Of a stretch of 21,862 nt of DNA, positions 13,590 to 21,691 are shown piece after piece. Both the position numbers and the translations under genes were made by a program. Source of the DNA: Oscillospiraceae bacterium (GTDB lineage Bacteria > Bacillota_A > Clostridia > Oscillospirales > Ruminococcaceae). The stretch is taken from the NCBI GenBank assembly GCA_900766795.1, contig CAAFWX010000192.1, positions 1 through 21,862 of the forward strand, in the 5' to 3' direction. Position 1 is the stretch's first letter. Each line of letters begins with the position of its first letter. The notes beneath the pieces are model-generated. The model was not told where the DNA came from. It did not search any database and saw only the letters and a list, made by a program, of their open reading frames with translations.

Positions 13590-14879
13590 ATGACCAATAA
13601 AGAGTTCGCTCTTAATATATACTGGGACGACTGCCTTAAGGCTGCAAAGGTGAACCTCTTCACCGGCGAGCTTGTTTTCATTAAAACGCTTGCTGACGAG
13701 GACGAGTTCGGAATCACCAACGCCGCGACCCTGCGCGAATACACCGAATCAGTTGTGGGTCACAGGTTAATTCACGAATCTGACGTGTCCGCTTATCTCT
13801 ACTGCTCCGACATTGAGATGATTCGCAGACGTGCTCTCAACAACAAAACCAACTCCAACCATACCTTCCGCAGACAATTCGGCGAGGTGTTCAAGTGGAT
13901 TACCTATGAGATAACCGCGCCGAAAAACTTCTCCGAAGAAAACCCGTGGGCGCTGATTACATGGCGTGAGGCGGACAGCGAGGCAAAGGTGATGGAGGAC
14001 GCAATGAAAATGCTCTCCACCATTTTCTACAAGGTTCTGAAAATCGACCTCACCAATGAAACCCATGAGGATATAAAGGTTTTCGACAGCGAGAAAACCT
14101 CTGAATACGGCTATTCAGCAAACATCATTGAGTGGTTTAGGGGCTTTGCCGAAACCGGCTGCGTTCACGAGGAGGACAAACTAGGCTACCTCGCATTCAC
14201 CAACATCAACAGCCTTCGTGACACTTTCAGGCACAGCCGCGACTGCCGCCGCTTCCGCTATCGCAGAAAGACCGGTGACGGATTTCGTTGGGTGTGCATG
14301 GAGATTATCCCCAGCATTGAATACACCGACGACGAGCAGATTGTCATGCTCTATATCCGCGATATCCATGACGAATACATCGCTCAGCTTGAGAGGGAAA
14401 GAGAGCTGGAATACTATTGCAGCTGCGACACACTGACAGGGATTGGCAACCGCTACTACTTCAACAACCTGTGCGACCTGTTTGAAAAGCACTATGATTT
14501 CAGCCCCGTGGGCGTGGTGTTCGCCGACATCAACGGGCTTAAATACACTAACGACAATTTCGGGCACACAAAGGGCGACGAGCTAATCAAAGGCTTTGCA
14601 CAAAAGCTTTCAGAGCAGTTTGGCAAGGAGAATTGCAGCAGAATCAGCGGCGACGAGTTTGTGGTTCTGGTGAAAAATGCACAGCGCGAAAGCTTTCTGC
14701 AAATGGCGCTGATATTCCACAGCAGCCTTTGCTGCAACGGCGAGGAGCCACCCGCCGCCATAGGCTACGCGTGGACAGAGGACGCTACGTTGGTGAAATC
14801 CGCTGTACGAACAGCAGAAACCAACATGTATGCCGACAAGCAAAGATACTACGAGCTGTTTCCTCACTCAAAAAGATGA
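13590..14879 (+). CDS. PAS-PAS-GGDEF diguanylate cyclase
   Basis: A 429-residue soluble protein. Residues ~1-130 and ~165-265 look like two PAS folds (the second ends RRKTGDGFRWVCMEI, then IVMLYIRDIHDEY), joined by a short helix (LERERELEYY) to a GGDEF domain at ~275-425. The domain has the expected start CDTLTGIGNRYYF, the metal and substrate motif FADINGLKYTND (311-322) and the active site SGDEF (353-357), an accepted variant of GGDEF, so synthesis of c-di-GMP from two GTP is likely. The inhibitory I-site (RxxD, expected at 344-347) reads FGKE and is absent. ATG 13590 is preferred to GTG 13581 because GGAG (13578-13581) is then eight bases upstream. The gene stands alone and converges on the methyltransferase gene. 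Confidence 0.92.
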   Translation: MTNKEFALNIYWDDCLKAAKVNLFTGELVFIKTLADEDEFGITNAATLREYTESVVGHRLIHESDVSAYLYCSDIEMIRRRALNNKTNSNHTFRRQFGEVFKWITYEITAPKNFSEENPWALITWREADSEAKVMEDAMKMLSTIFYKVLKIDLTNETHEDIKVFDSEKTSEYGYSANIIEWFRGFAETGCVHEEDKLGYLAFTNINSLRDTFRHSRDCRRFRYRRKTGDGFRWVCMEIIPSIEYTDDEQIVMLYIRDIHDEYIAQLERERELEYYCSCDTLTGIGNRYYFNNLCDLFEKHYDFSPVGVVFADINGLKYTNDNFGHTKGDELIKGFAQKLSEQFGKENCSRISGDEFVVLVKNAQRESFLQMALIFHSSLCCNGEEPPAAIGYAWTEDATLVKSAVRTAETNMYADKQRYYELFPHSKR

Positions 14880-14887
14880 CGTACAAA

Positions 14888-14915
14888 AATACCCCTGCAA
14901 AAAAGCAGGGGTATT
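14888..14915. terminator. Bidirectional terminator between the GGDEF and RNA methyltransferase genes
   Basis: A perfect 11-bp stem, AATACCCCTGC (14888-14898) with GCAGGGGTATT (14905-14915), and an AAAAAA loop. The plus strand continues with GTGTTTCATC and the minus strand with TTTTGTAC. It lies eight bases after the stop of the plus-strand gene and eight bases after that of the minus-strand gene. Confidence 0.85.
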
Positions 14916-14923
14916 GTGTTTCA

Positions 14924-15736
14924 TCAGCGGTATCTTAATTCCCAGAAAGCAACGGCGCTTGCCGCCGCAACGTTAAGGGAATCGACTCCGTGCGCCATGG
15001 GTATCTTTACGGTGTAGTCGCAATCGGCGATGGTGGATTTCCGAAGCCCGTCACCCTCCGCGCCAAGCACCACCGCAAGCCGCGGCTCAGCGGTAAGTGC
15101 GGGGTCGTCTATGCTGACGGAGTTGTCGTCAAGCGCCATTGCGGCAGAGCGGAAGCCGTGCTCTCTTAAGCTTCGCAGGAACTCCCCCTCGTCCTCGGCA
15201 TACGTCCACGGAACCTGCATGACAGTGCCCATGCTGACGCGCACAGCCCGCCTGTTAAGCGGGTCGCAGCAGGTTCCCGTAAGGAAGACCGCGTCCATAT
15301 TGAGCGCCGCCGCGCTGCGGAAAATTGCGCCGATGTTTGTTGCGTCAACGACGCCCTCCAAAAGAGCCACCCTGTGCGCGTCTTTCAGCAGCGCTTCGGG
15401 TGCGGGCAGCACGGGTCGGCGGATTGCGCAAAGCGCTCCGCGCGTAAGCTTGTAGCCGGTCAGCTTTTCAAAAAGCGCACTTTGAAGCCCATAGACGGGA
15501 ATATCGCCGCAAAGCTCCAGTATTTCCCGCGCGGGACCGTCTATGTGCCCGCTGTCCACTAGCATTGACACCGGCTGATATCCCTCGCTTAGCGCCACCT
15601 TGATGACCTTGGGGCTTTCGGCGATGAAAATGCCCTTTTCAGGCTCAAGCCTGTTTCTCAGCTGCGCTTCGGTAAGCTTTGAATATACGCTCACGCCCTC
15701 GAAACCGAGGTCGGTTACTTCGATTATGTTTGGCAT
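14924..15736 (-). CDS. TrmH/SpoU-family RNA 2'-O-methyltransferase
   Basis: A 270-residue protein. An N-terminal substrate-binding region (residues ~15-105, with FIAESPKVIKVAL and LTRGALCAI) precedes a SPOUT catalytic domain with NIGAIFRSAA (134-143, motif 1), VVLGAEGDGL (222-231, motif 2) and IPMAHGVDSLNVAAA (245-259, motif 3). It transfers methyl from S-adenosylmethionine to a ribose 2'-OH in rRNA or tRNA; the target nucleotide cannot be told. ATG 15736 was chosen because AGAGG (15745-15749) is eight bases upstream and the open frame beyond it overlaps the preceding gene. It is the last gene of the minus-strand operon, 32 bases after the 69-residue gene, and ends eight bases from the shared terminator. 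Confidence 0.92.
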   Translation of the reverse strand: MPNIIEVTDLGFEGVSVYSKLTEAQLRNRLEPEKGIFIAESPKVIKVALSEGYQPVSMLVDSGHIDGPAREILELCGDIPVYGLQSALFEKLTGYKLTRGALCAIRRPVLPAPEALLKDAHRVALLEGVVDATNIGAIFRSAAALNMDAVFLTGTCCDPLNRRAVRVSMGTVMQVPWTYAEDEGEFLRSLREHGFRSAAMALDDNSVSIDDPALTAEPRLAVVLGAEGDGLRKSTIADCDYTVKIPMAHGVDSLNVAAASAVAFWELRYR

Positions 15737-15768
15737 TTGCTGCACCTCTGTGTTGAATATTGCGCGGA

Positions 15769-15978
15769 CTACACTGCGCTGATTTCTCCCTTGTCGTCCA
15801 AAAGACACTCGCTGCCCTCGTCAAGCCTAAGCTCATAAAGCAGCGCGTCGGAAACGGCAATAATGCGCTCTGAGCCGTCCTCGGCACGGAGATACACCCT
15901 GTCCATGCGCTCCTCGTTTTCGGGAAGCCCCTCGCAGCCGAAGTCGGGTTCGATTATCCTTGTGATGGTGTATTTCAT
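15769..15978 (-). CDS. Small hypothetical protein, 69 residues
   Basis: Family not recognised. The protein is acidic and beta-rich (MKYTITRIIEPDFG, RVYLRAEDGSERIIAV, SECLLDDKGEISAV), without a signal peptide or membrane helix. It is likely real: GAGGTG (15983-15988) is well placed before ATG 15978, the codon use fits, and it fills the space between the GH31 gene (8-base gap) and the methyltransferase gene (32-base gap). The TGA of the GH31 gene lies within the ribosome binding site itself (TGAGGTG), suggesting coupled translation. Confidence 0.75.
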   Translation of the reverse strand: MKYTITRIIEPDFGCEGLPENEERMDRVYLRAEDGSERIIAVSDALLYELRLDEGSECLLDDKGEISAV

Positions 15979-15986
15979 TTTGCACC

Positions 15987-18056
15987 TCAGTCGTAAACAT
16001 GGAGCGGCGCGTTGTCCCTTATCATGACGGGGATTATATCAAGCGGCGCGGGCACCGTCACCCACTGACCGCCGTCATAGGTCTGCTTGGTGTTAGCGTC
16101 CGTCCATTTTGCGCCTGCGGGGAGGTATACCATGCGCTCGGAAGCGCCCTCCTCCATTACCGGCGCAACCAGCAGCTTGTCGCCGAACATATAGCAGTCC
16201 TCCGCGCCGTAAGCCGCCTTGTCCTCGGGGAAATCGTAGAACAGCGGGCGCATGATGGGCGTGCCGTTTTCGGAGGTAAGCTTCATCTGCCCGCGTATGT
16301 AGTCACGGAGATTCTCCCGCACGAAAAGGAACTTTTTCAGTATCTCATAGTTGTCCTCGCCAAAGCTCCAGACCTCGTTGTCCTGTCCGCTTGTAAGCTG
16401 GCGCACGCCGCCAATAAACTCCTGCTCGCGCTCGTACCATGGGCTGCGCTCGCCGTGCATACGGAATACGGGGCAGAAGCAGCCCCACGCAAACCACCTA
16501 ACCAGCAGCTCGCGGAATTTCGGGTCGCTTATGTCGCCGCCGAGGAAGCCGCCGATGTCGCTTGTCCACCACGGGATTCCCGCCATAGCCATGGAAAGTC
16601 CCGCCTGAAGCTGCTCGCGCATTGAGCGGAAAGAGGAATAGATATCCCCCGACCATGTGAGCACGCCGTACTTCTGGCTGCCAGCCCATGCGCAGCGCAC
16701 AAGGCTCATCACGTCCTTTTCTCCCGCCGCCTTAAGCCCGTCATAGAAGCCCTTTGCATAGCCGACGGGGTAGGTGTTGGTGCACTGAAGCGCTGTGCCC
16801 GCATAGTAGCGGTAGTTGTCGAAATCGTAGGGACCGTACTCCGGCTCCGCTTCGTCCAGCCAGAAGCAGCGTATGCCGTAGGAGTAGTAGTTTTCTTTGC
16901 ACTTCTCCCAGACGAATTTCTGCGCAGCGGGGTTGGTTGCATCATAAAAAACAGTGTTGCCCATCCACGTCATGTGGTTGGAGTTACCTCTGTCGGCAGT
17001 TACAAGCAGCCCCCTGTCAGCCATCTCACCGAAGTTCTCGCTTCGCTCGTCGATAGTTGGCCATACGGAAACCACCGTTTCAATGCCAAGCGACTTAAGC
17101 TCCTTTACCATAGCGGCGGGGTCGGGCCAGTCGCGCGGCTCGAATTTGAAGTCGCCCTGCCTTGTCCAGTGGAAGAAGTCGATGACAATTGCGTCCATGG
17201 GCAGACCGCGCTTCTTGTGCTCGCGCGCAACGGCAAGAAGCTCCTCCTGCGTGCGGTAGCGCAGCTTGCACTGCCAGTATCCAAGTCCGTATTCGGGAAT
17301 CATGGGACTTCTGCCCGTTGCAAGGGTGTAGTGCTCCATGATTTCGGCGGGAGTGTCGCCTGCGGTGATGAAGTAGTCCAGCTTTTTGGTGCTTATCGCT
17401 TTCCACTCCGTAAGGTTGTTTGCAAAGGTTGCCGTGCCGACAGCGGGGTTATTCCAGAGGAATCCGTAGCCGCGGCTGGAGATGAAAAAGGGTACGCTCG
17501 CCTGCGAATTTCTGTGGCAAAGCTCAAGGGTGCAGCCCTTTTTGTCAAGGTGGCTGTCCTGATACTGACCCATGCCGTATATTTTCTCGTCATCGTATGC
17601 TTCAAACCGCGCGGCAAGAGAGAAGTCGGTGCTGCCCTGAATGGGTTTCAGCTCACGCGCGTCAACACGAAGCGGCACGCAGTAGCGGTTTATGCGGTTG
17701 CGGTTGCGCCAGTATTCCTCGGTGAGCACCTCGCCGCGCTGATTGAGAAAGCGCAGCCAGCCCTCGGTGGTAATATGCACCGTGAGCTTTCCGTTGGTGA
17801 TGAAATGCTCGTCGGCGGTCTGATGATACTGCGCGTATTCCTCGGATTTGTACCACGGGTCGGTTACGTCAACGGTTTCTTTCCTGTATTCGGGGGTAAT
17901 CTCCGGCATTTTCTCGCCAAGCGCCCAGTCGTTTTCGTCCATCTTCGGCTGCGCCGTCATGCGCACGCGAAAGGAATCCGCGCCCCACGGGTCTATCCAT
18001 ACTTGTGTATTGCCCGCCGCAATTACGGTGCGGCTTCCGTCACGAAATACTCTCAT
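15987..18056 (-). CDS. GH31 alpha-glycosidase (alpha-glucosidase or alpha-xylosidase)
   Basis: A 689-residue retaining glycosidase without a signal peptide, so probably cytoplasmic. The N-terminal beta domain (about 1-245) contains the family's GMGQYQDSHLD block (161-171). The (beta/alpha)8 barrel follows from PEYGLGYWQCKLRY (254-267), with the nucleophile D401 in WLDEAEPE and the likely acid/base D471 in WSGDIYSS; WWTSDIGGF and FRMHGERSPW follow, then a C-terminal beta domain. The E-P-E context of the nucleophile is closer, as I remember it, to alpha-xylosidase-type GH31 enzymes (W-x-D-x-x-E-P-D) than to maltase types (W-x-D-M-N-E), but the pullulanase partner suggests an alpha-glucan substrate. 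ATG 18056 overlaps the pullulanase stop (ATGA) and has AGGAGG (18064-18069) seven bases upstream. Confidence 0.93.
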   Translation of the reverse strand: MRVFRDGSRTVIAAGNTQVWIDPWGADSFRVRMTAQPKMDENDWALGEKMPEITPEYRKETVDVTDPWYKSEEYAQYHQTADEHFITNGKLTVHITTEGWLRFLNQRGEVLTEEYWRNRNRINRYCVPLRVDARELKPIQGSTDFSLAARFEAYDDEKIYGMGQYQDSHLDKKGCTLELCHRNSQASVPFFISSRGYGFLWNNPAVGTATFANNLTEWKAISTKKLDYFITAGDTPAEIMEHYTLATGRSPMIPEYGLGYWQCKLRYRTQEELLAVAREHKKRGLPMDAIVIDFFHWTRQGDFKFEPRDWPDPAAMVKELKSLGIETVVSVWPTIDERSENFGEMADRGLLVTADRGNSNHMTWMGNTVFYDATNPAAQKFVWEKCKENYYSYGIRCFWLDEAEPEYGPYDFDNYRYYAGTALQCTNTYPVGYAKGFYDGLKAAGEKDVMSLVRCAWAGSQKYGVLTWSGDIYSSFRSMREQLQAGLSMAMAGIPWWTSDIGGFLGGDISDPKFRELLVRWFAWGCFCPVFRMHGERSPWYEREQEFIGGVRQLTSGQDNEVWSFGEDNYEILKKFLFVRENLRDYIRGQMKLTSENGTPIMRPLFYDFPEDKAAYGAEDCYMFGDKLLVAPVMEEGASERMVYLPAGAKWTDANTKQTYDGGQWVTVPAPLDIIPVMIRDNAPLHVYD

Positions 18057-19981
18057 TTTTTGTCCTCCTGGATTTCTGTCTGCACGGCTTGCGCGCAGAG
18101 CAGCAGCACGCTGTGCGCGGCTGTTATTTCTGTATCATTCGCGGCGCGGATTCCGTGAGCGCTTGCTTCTCTTTCATCGGCAAGAACTGTCGCCGCACCG
18201 CTCACCGCGTATTCCAGCGGCTTGTCCGTGGGATTCAGCACCAGCGTAAGCCTGCCTGTTTTCATCACAAAAGCGCCGTCTGCGATATCCTCGAAGCTGA
18301 CGTTTTCGCGAATGTCCTCCGCTGTTTTTCTGCGAAGCTCGGGGAATGCCTTTCTTATCGCAATCAACCCGCGATAGTAGCTTAGGATATCCCTGCTTCC
18401 CGTCACAGCGTCCCATTTTATGCTGTTCACGCTGTCGGGCGAGCGGTAGCTGTTGTGGTCATAGCCGCCCTCAACCGCAGGCTTTGAGCGAAGCAGCTCC
18501 TGCCCCGCCTGTATGAATGGTATCCCCTGTGCGCAGAAAATCAGCGCCGCAGCCATTCTGTCGGCGGCTTTCACTTCGTCAATTCCCGCATCGGGCATTG
18601 ACAGCCGCAGCTTGTCAAACAGGGTCAGATTATCGTGCGCTTCGGCATAGTTTATCGTTTGAAGCGGGTCGTCCGTCCAAAGTTCCCCGCGCGGGCGCGT
18701 AACGTCCGGATGGAACACACCTCCCGCAAGCACGGACTTAATCAGCTCCGCACGCTCGGGTGCGCCGTTTACATAGCCACAGTCGCTGTCCGAAAACACC
18801 GAGCCTTTTAACCCGTCCCGAAAATCGTCCGAGAACATTGCGATTCTGTCGAGCAGACGCGCGTTGTGCTTCACTGCCCGCTTTTTCTCGGAAAGCGGCG
18901 AAGCGCCGCCCGTCCAGCCCTCGCCATAGAGAAGAATGTCGGGGTTAATCTTTCGCAGCTCACGCGCGCAGCGATTCATTGTGTCAATATCAATAAGCCC
19001 CATAAGGTCGAAGCGGAAGCCGTCCAGCTTGTATTCCCGCGCCCAATGGCAAAGGCTGTCGCAGATGAACTTCCCCGCCATAGCGCCTTCGGTGGCGAAC
19101 TCGTTTCCGCAGCCCGAGCCGTTTGAAAGCCGCCCGCGCCTGTCCGTGCGGTAGTAGTACCCCGGGAAAAGCTTTCCGAACGGGGAATCCTCCACGCTGT
19201 GGGTGTGATTGTAGACAACGTCCATCACAACCCCAAGCCCCTTACGGTGCGCCGCCATCACAAGGCGCTTAAACTCCCTCACGCGGCAAGCGCCGTCCTG
19301 CGGGGATATCGAGTAGCTTCCCTCGGGTACGTTGTAGTTCAGCGGGTCATAGCCCCAGTTGAACTGCGGCTGCCAGCTTTCCTCATCTACGGTTGCGAAA
19401 TCGAATATCGGCAGAAGATGGATATGGGTCACTCCGAGGTCGGCGATGTAGTCCAGACCGATTTTGTCCCCGAATCTGTTTGTAACATTCTTCTCACAAA
19501 AAGCGGCGAACTTTCCCCTATTCGCGAAGCTGCCCGATTCGTCCATGGAAAAGTCCCGCACATGAAGCTCATAAATCACCGCGTCCGCAGGCGATGAAAG
19601 CCCCACGGGTTTATCGTTTTCCCAGCCGACAGGGTCGGTTTTCCTTAGGTCAAGCACCATACCTCGCTGTCCGTTTGCGCCCGCGCTTACTGCGTAGGGG
19701 TCGATGGATTCGCGTGGTGCACCGTCCGTTGTCACAAGATAGGTGTAATACGCTCCGTGGCAGTCGCCGTCAATGCGTACACTCCATACTCCGCCGTCCC
19801 TTGTCATGACTGCCTTTTTCACAGGCTCGCCGCCGCTGCCGCTTCGGTAGAGGAGAAGCTGCGCCGACTCCGCAAGCGGCGCCCACAGCCTGAACGTGGT
19901 GGCGGCTTTGGAATATTCCGCGCCCAGCCTGCCACGAAAGGCAAAGCGGCGGTCGATTTCAGCGCGTGTTCGTTTTGTCAT
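18053..19981 (-). CDS. pulA: Type I pullulanase (GH13 alpha-1,6 debranching enzyme)
   Basis: A 642-residue enzyme that cleaves alpha-1,6 branches in pullulan, glycogen or limit dextrins. The N-terminal ~115 residues are a CBM48-like beta domain (TTFRLWAPLAESAQLLL). The barrel has the type I marker NWGYDP (208-213), VIYELHVRDFS (135-145), DVVYNH (254-259), the nucleophile D325 (GFRFDLMG), the acid/base E354 (YGEGW) and the transition-state stabiliser D450 (EAHDN). It has no signal peptide or cell-wall anchor, so it acts in the cytoplasm on imported maltodextrins or stored glycogen (inference). ATG 19981 has GAGGTG (19987-19992) five bases upstream. It starts 33 bases after the ABC ATPase gene with no terminator between, and overlaps the GH31 gene by four bases. 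Confidence 0.96.
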   Translation of the reverse strand: MTKRTRAEIDRRFAFRGRLGAEYSKAATTFRLWAPLAESAQLLLYRSGSGGEPVKKAVMTRDGGVWSVRIDGDCHGAYYTYLVTTDGAPRESIDPYAVSAGANGQRGMVLDLRKTDPVGWENDKPVGLSSPADAVIYELHVRDFSMDESGSFANRGKFAAFCEKNVTNRFGDKIGLDYIADLGVTHIHLLPIFDFATVDEESWQPQFNWGYDPLNYNVPEGSYSISPQDGACRVREFKRLVMAAHRKGLGVVMDVVYNHTHSVEDSPFGKLFPGYYYRTDRRGRLSNGSGCGNEFATEGAMAGKFICDSLCHWAREYKLDGFRFDLMGLIDIDTMNRCARELRKINPDILLYGEGWTGGASPLSEKKRAVKHNARLLDRIAMFSDDFRDGLKGSVFSDSDCGYVNGAPERAELIKSVLAGGVFHPDVTRPRGELWTDDPLQTINYAEAHDNLTLFDKLRLSMPDAGIDEVKAADRMAAALIFCAQGIPFIQAGQELLRSKPAVEGGYDHNSYRSPDSVNSIKWDAVTGSRDILSYYRGLIAIRKAFPELRRKTAEDIRENVSFEDIADGAFVMKTGRLTLVLNPTDKPLEYAVSGAATVLADEREASAHGIRAANDTEITAAHSVLLLCAQAVQTEIQEDKK

Positions 19982-20014
19982 GTCTGCACCTCAAGGTAAC
20001 TTTTCCGTCCGCAA

Positions 20015-21565
20015 TTATGCCCAGCCATGCGCAATTCCCTGCGCCAGCCTGCTTAACGGAGTGGTGTAGAAATAGTTTTTGGCAAAGAACTCCGCGGGAA
20101 TCCCCTCAGAAACCACCTCGCCGTTAAACAGAAGCCCGCACCTGTCTGCGCAAAGCGCCGCAAACTCCGCGTCATGCGTCACCATCAGCACCACGCAGCC
20201 GTCCCGCGAAAGCCCGCGAAGAAGCGCGGCGAAATCCTGCTTTGCGAAAGCGTCCATTCCCTTTGACGGCTCGTCAAGCAGCAGCACGTCAGGCTCCTCG
20301 GAAAACAGCACCGCCAGCGCCAACTTCTGCCGCTCGCCGCCCGAAAGGTCAAGCGGGTGGCGCGAAAACAGCTCCTCGGAAAGCCCCATGCGCGAAAGCA
20401 ATTCCCGCGCACGCTCATGCGATACCTTTCTCTCGGCAAGTTCCTGCAAGGTGGTTTCCTCCCCGAAAAGCGCACAGGGGTTTTGCGGAAGATACCCGAC
20501 ACGCGCGCCCTTTTCGGCAATCACCCGCCCGCCGCGCGGCTTTTTTATTCCGCACAAGGCTTTCAGCAGGGTGGATTTCCCGCTTCCGTTTCCTCCGAGC
20601 AATGCATAAAGCTCTCCCCTGTACAGCGACAGCGACGCTCCCCGAAGCACATCCGCCCCGCCATAGCCCGCATAGAGTTCCTTTGCGCGAAGCAGCGGCT
20701 TGTCCTTTCGCTGCGGCAATTCCTCGACGTTTGGCGAATTTGCCTTAAGGTAATCGCACACCTGCCTGTTTGCCCTGCCCTCGCCCACGGTCAGCGGAGC
20801 GCTCCCCTTGCCGCCCGCAAGCGCAAATATCCTCGCCGCCGCAGGCATTGCCGCCGTCATCTCGTGCCCCTCGGGCAAGCACAGCTCCCGCGGCGGGCAG
20901 TCAGCAATAATTCGCCCGCGCTCCATGACAATAACTCTGTCGGATATGGGCAGAAGCTCCTCCAAACGGTGCTCTGCGATGATGACCGTCATGCCGAAAT
21001 CCCTGCACAGCCGCGCCGCGGTATCAATAAATCCCCGCGCCGCAATCGGGTCAAGCTGTGACGTTGGCTCGTCAAGCAACAGCAGCCGTGGTCTTAGCGC
21101 CGCCGCAGAAGCGAGCGAAAGAAGCTGCTTTTCTCCGCCCGAAAGGGTCGCGGTGTCGCTTTCAAACACCCGCTCCAAGCCGAAATACTCCGCGCACTCC
21201 GCAACCCTGCGGCGAAGCTCGCTTTGCGCTGTTCCCACGCTCTCGAGCGAAAACGCGATTTCGTGCCACACCCTGTCGGTGACAACCGCCGCTTCGGGGT
21301 CTTGCGCCACAAAGCCGATTTCCTGCGCCGCCTCGCGCTCGGTCAATTCCGAAAGGCTTCTTCCCGCAAAGCTCACCGCTCCCGAAAACCTGCCGCGCGG
21401 CATAAGACAGGGCTTTAGCAGGCGAAGCAGCGTGCTTTTCCCGCAGCCCGAAACACCGCACAGAGTAATGAATGCGCCCTCGGGCACAGCAAAGCTCACC
21501 CCGTCAACAGCGGGATGAGCAGCGTTTTGATAGGTGAAATTAAGCCCGTCAACCGAAAGCAGCAT
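20015..21565 (-). CDS. Tandem ABC ATPase, energy-coupling (EcfA1-EcfA2 fusion) type
   Basis: A 516-residue protein with two complete ABC ATPase domains (about 1-250 and 291-500). Domain 1 has Walker A GVSGCGKST (37-45), Q loop near Q88, signature LSGGE (141-145), Walker B LLLLDEPTSQLD (161-172) and H199; domain 2 has GGNGSGKST (324-332), LSGGE (407-411), LLLDEP (428-433) and H464. All catalytic residues are present in both, so both sites should hydrolyse ATP. This two-domain layout is typical of ECF vitamin, cobalt or thiamine-precursor transporters (YkoD/CbiO class), and the partial gene just upstream looks like their S component; no T component is in the window. ATG 21565 has GGAG upstream, and the longer frame would begin in the terminator. 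It heads the operon with pulA and the GH31 gene. Confidence 0.9.
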   Translation of the reverse strand: MLLSVDGLNFTYQNAAHPAVDGVSFAVPEGAFITLCGVSGCGKSTLLRLLKPCLMPRGRFSGAVSFAGRSLSELTEREAAQEIGFVAQDPEAAVVTDRVWHEIAFSLESVGTAQSELRRRVAECAEYFGLERVFESDTATLSGGEKQLLSLASAAALRPRLLLLDEPTSQLDPIAARGFIDTAARLCRDFGMTVIIAEHRLEELLPISDRVIVMERGRIIADCPPRELCLPEGHEMTAAMPAAARIFALAGGKGSAPLTVGEGRANRQVCDYLKANSPNVEELPQRKDKPLLRAKELYAGYGGADVLRGASLSLYRGELYALLGGNGSGKSTLLKALCGIKKPRGGRVIAEKGARVGYLPQNPCALFGEETTLQELAERKVSHERARELLSRMGLSEELFSRHPLDLSGGERQKLALAVLFSEEPDVLLLDEPSKGMDAFAKQDFAALLRGLSRDGCVVLMVTHDAEFAALCADRCGLLFNGEVVSEGIPAEFFAKNYFYTTPLSRLAQGIAHGWA

Positions 21566-21596
21566 AGTGTTCTCCAAACGTTTTATTCTTAATATG

Positions 21597-21625
21597 ATTA
21601 TACCACATTTTCGCCGCCAATTCAA
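21597..21625 (-). promoter_or_regulatory. Sigma-A promoter of the ABC ATPase-pulA-GH31 operon
   Basis: On the minus strand: -35 TTGAAT (21620-21625), a 17-base spacer and a perfect -10 TATAAT (21597-21602) with TGG in front (extended -10). The predicted start near 21590 gives a leader of about 25 bases. It lies downstream of the S-component terminator, so the ATPase operon can be expressed separately. Confidence 0.82.
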
Positions 21626-21633
21626 GAGCAAAA

Positions 21634-21665
21634 GCAAAAACACCCCCAAATCAATAGGGGGTGTT
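21634..21665 (-). terminator. Terminator after the S-component gene
   Basis: A perfect 9-bp stem, AACACCCCC (21639-21647) with GGGGGTGTT (21657-21665), and a 9-base loop. On the minus strand it is followed by a T-rich stretch, TTTTTGCTTTTGC if the last stem bases are counted. It lies 26 bases after the stop codon of the partial gene. Confidence 0.83.
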
Positions 21666-21691
21666 ATGGTTGCTGATTGTGTAACCTTTAT

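Noticed and set aside
16974..18158. Plus-strand open frame (394 codons) opposite the GH31 gene and the end of pulA
   Set aside because: It runs across the overlap of two confident enzyme genes, and the translation is without recognisable features.
21566..21649. Extension of the ABC ATPase by 28 residues
   Set aside because: The extra sequence comes from the terminator and promoter region; ATG 21563-21565 has GGAG upstream.
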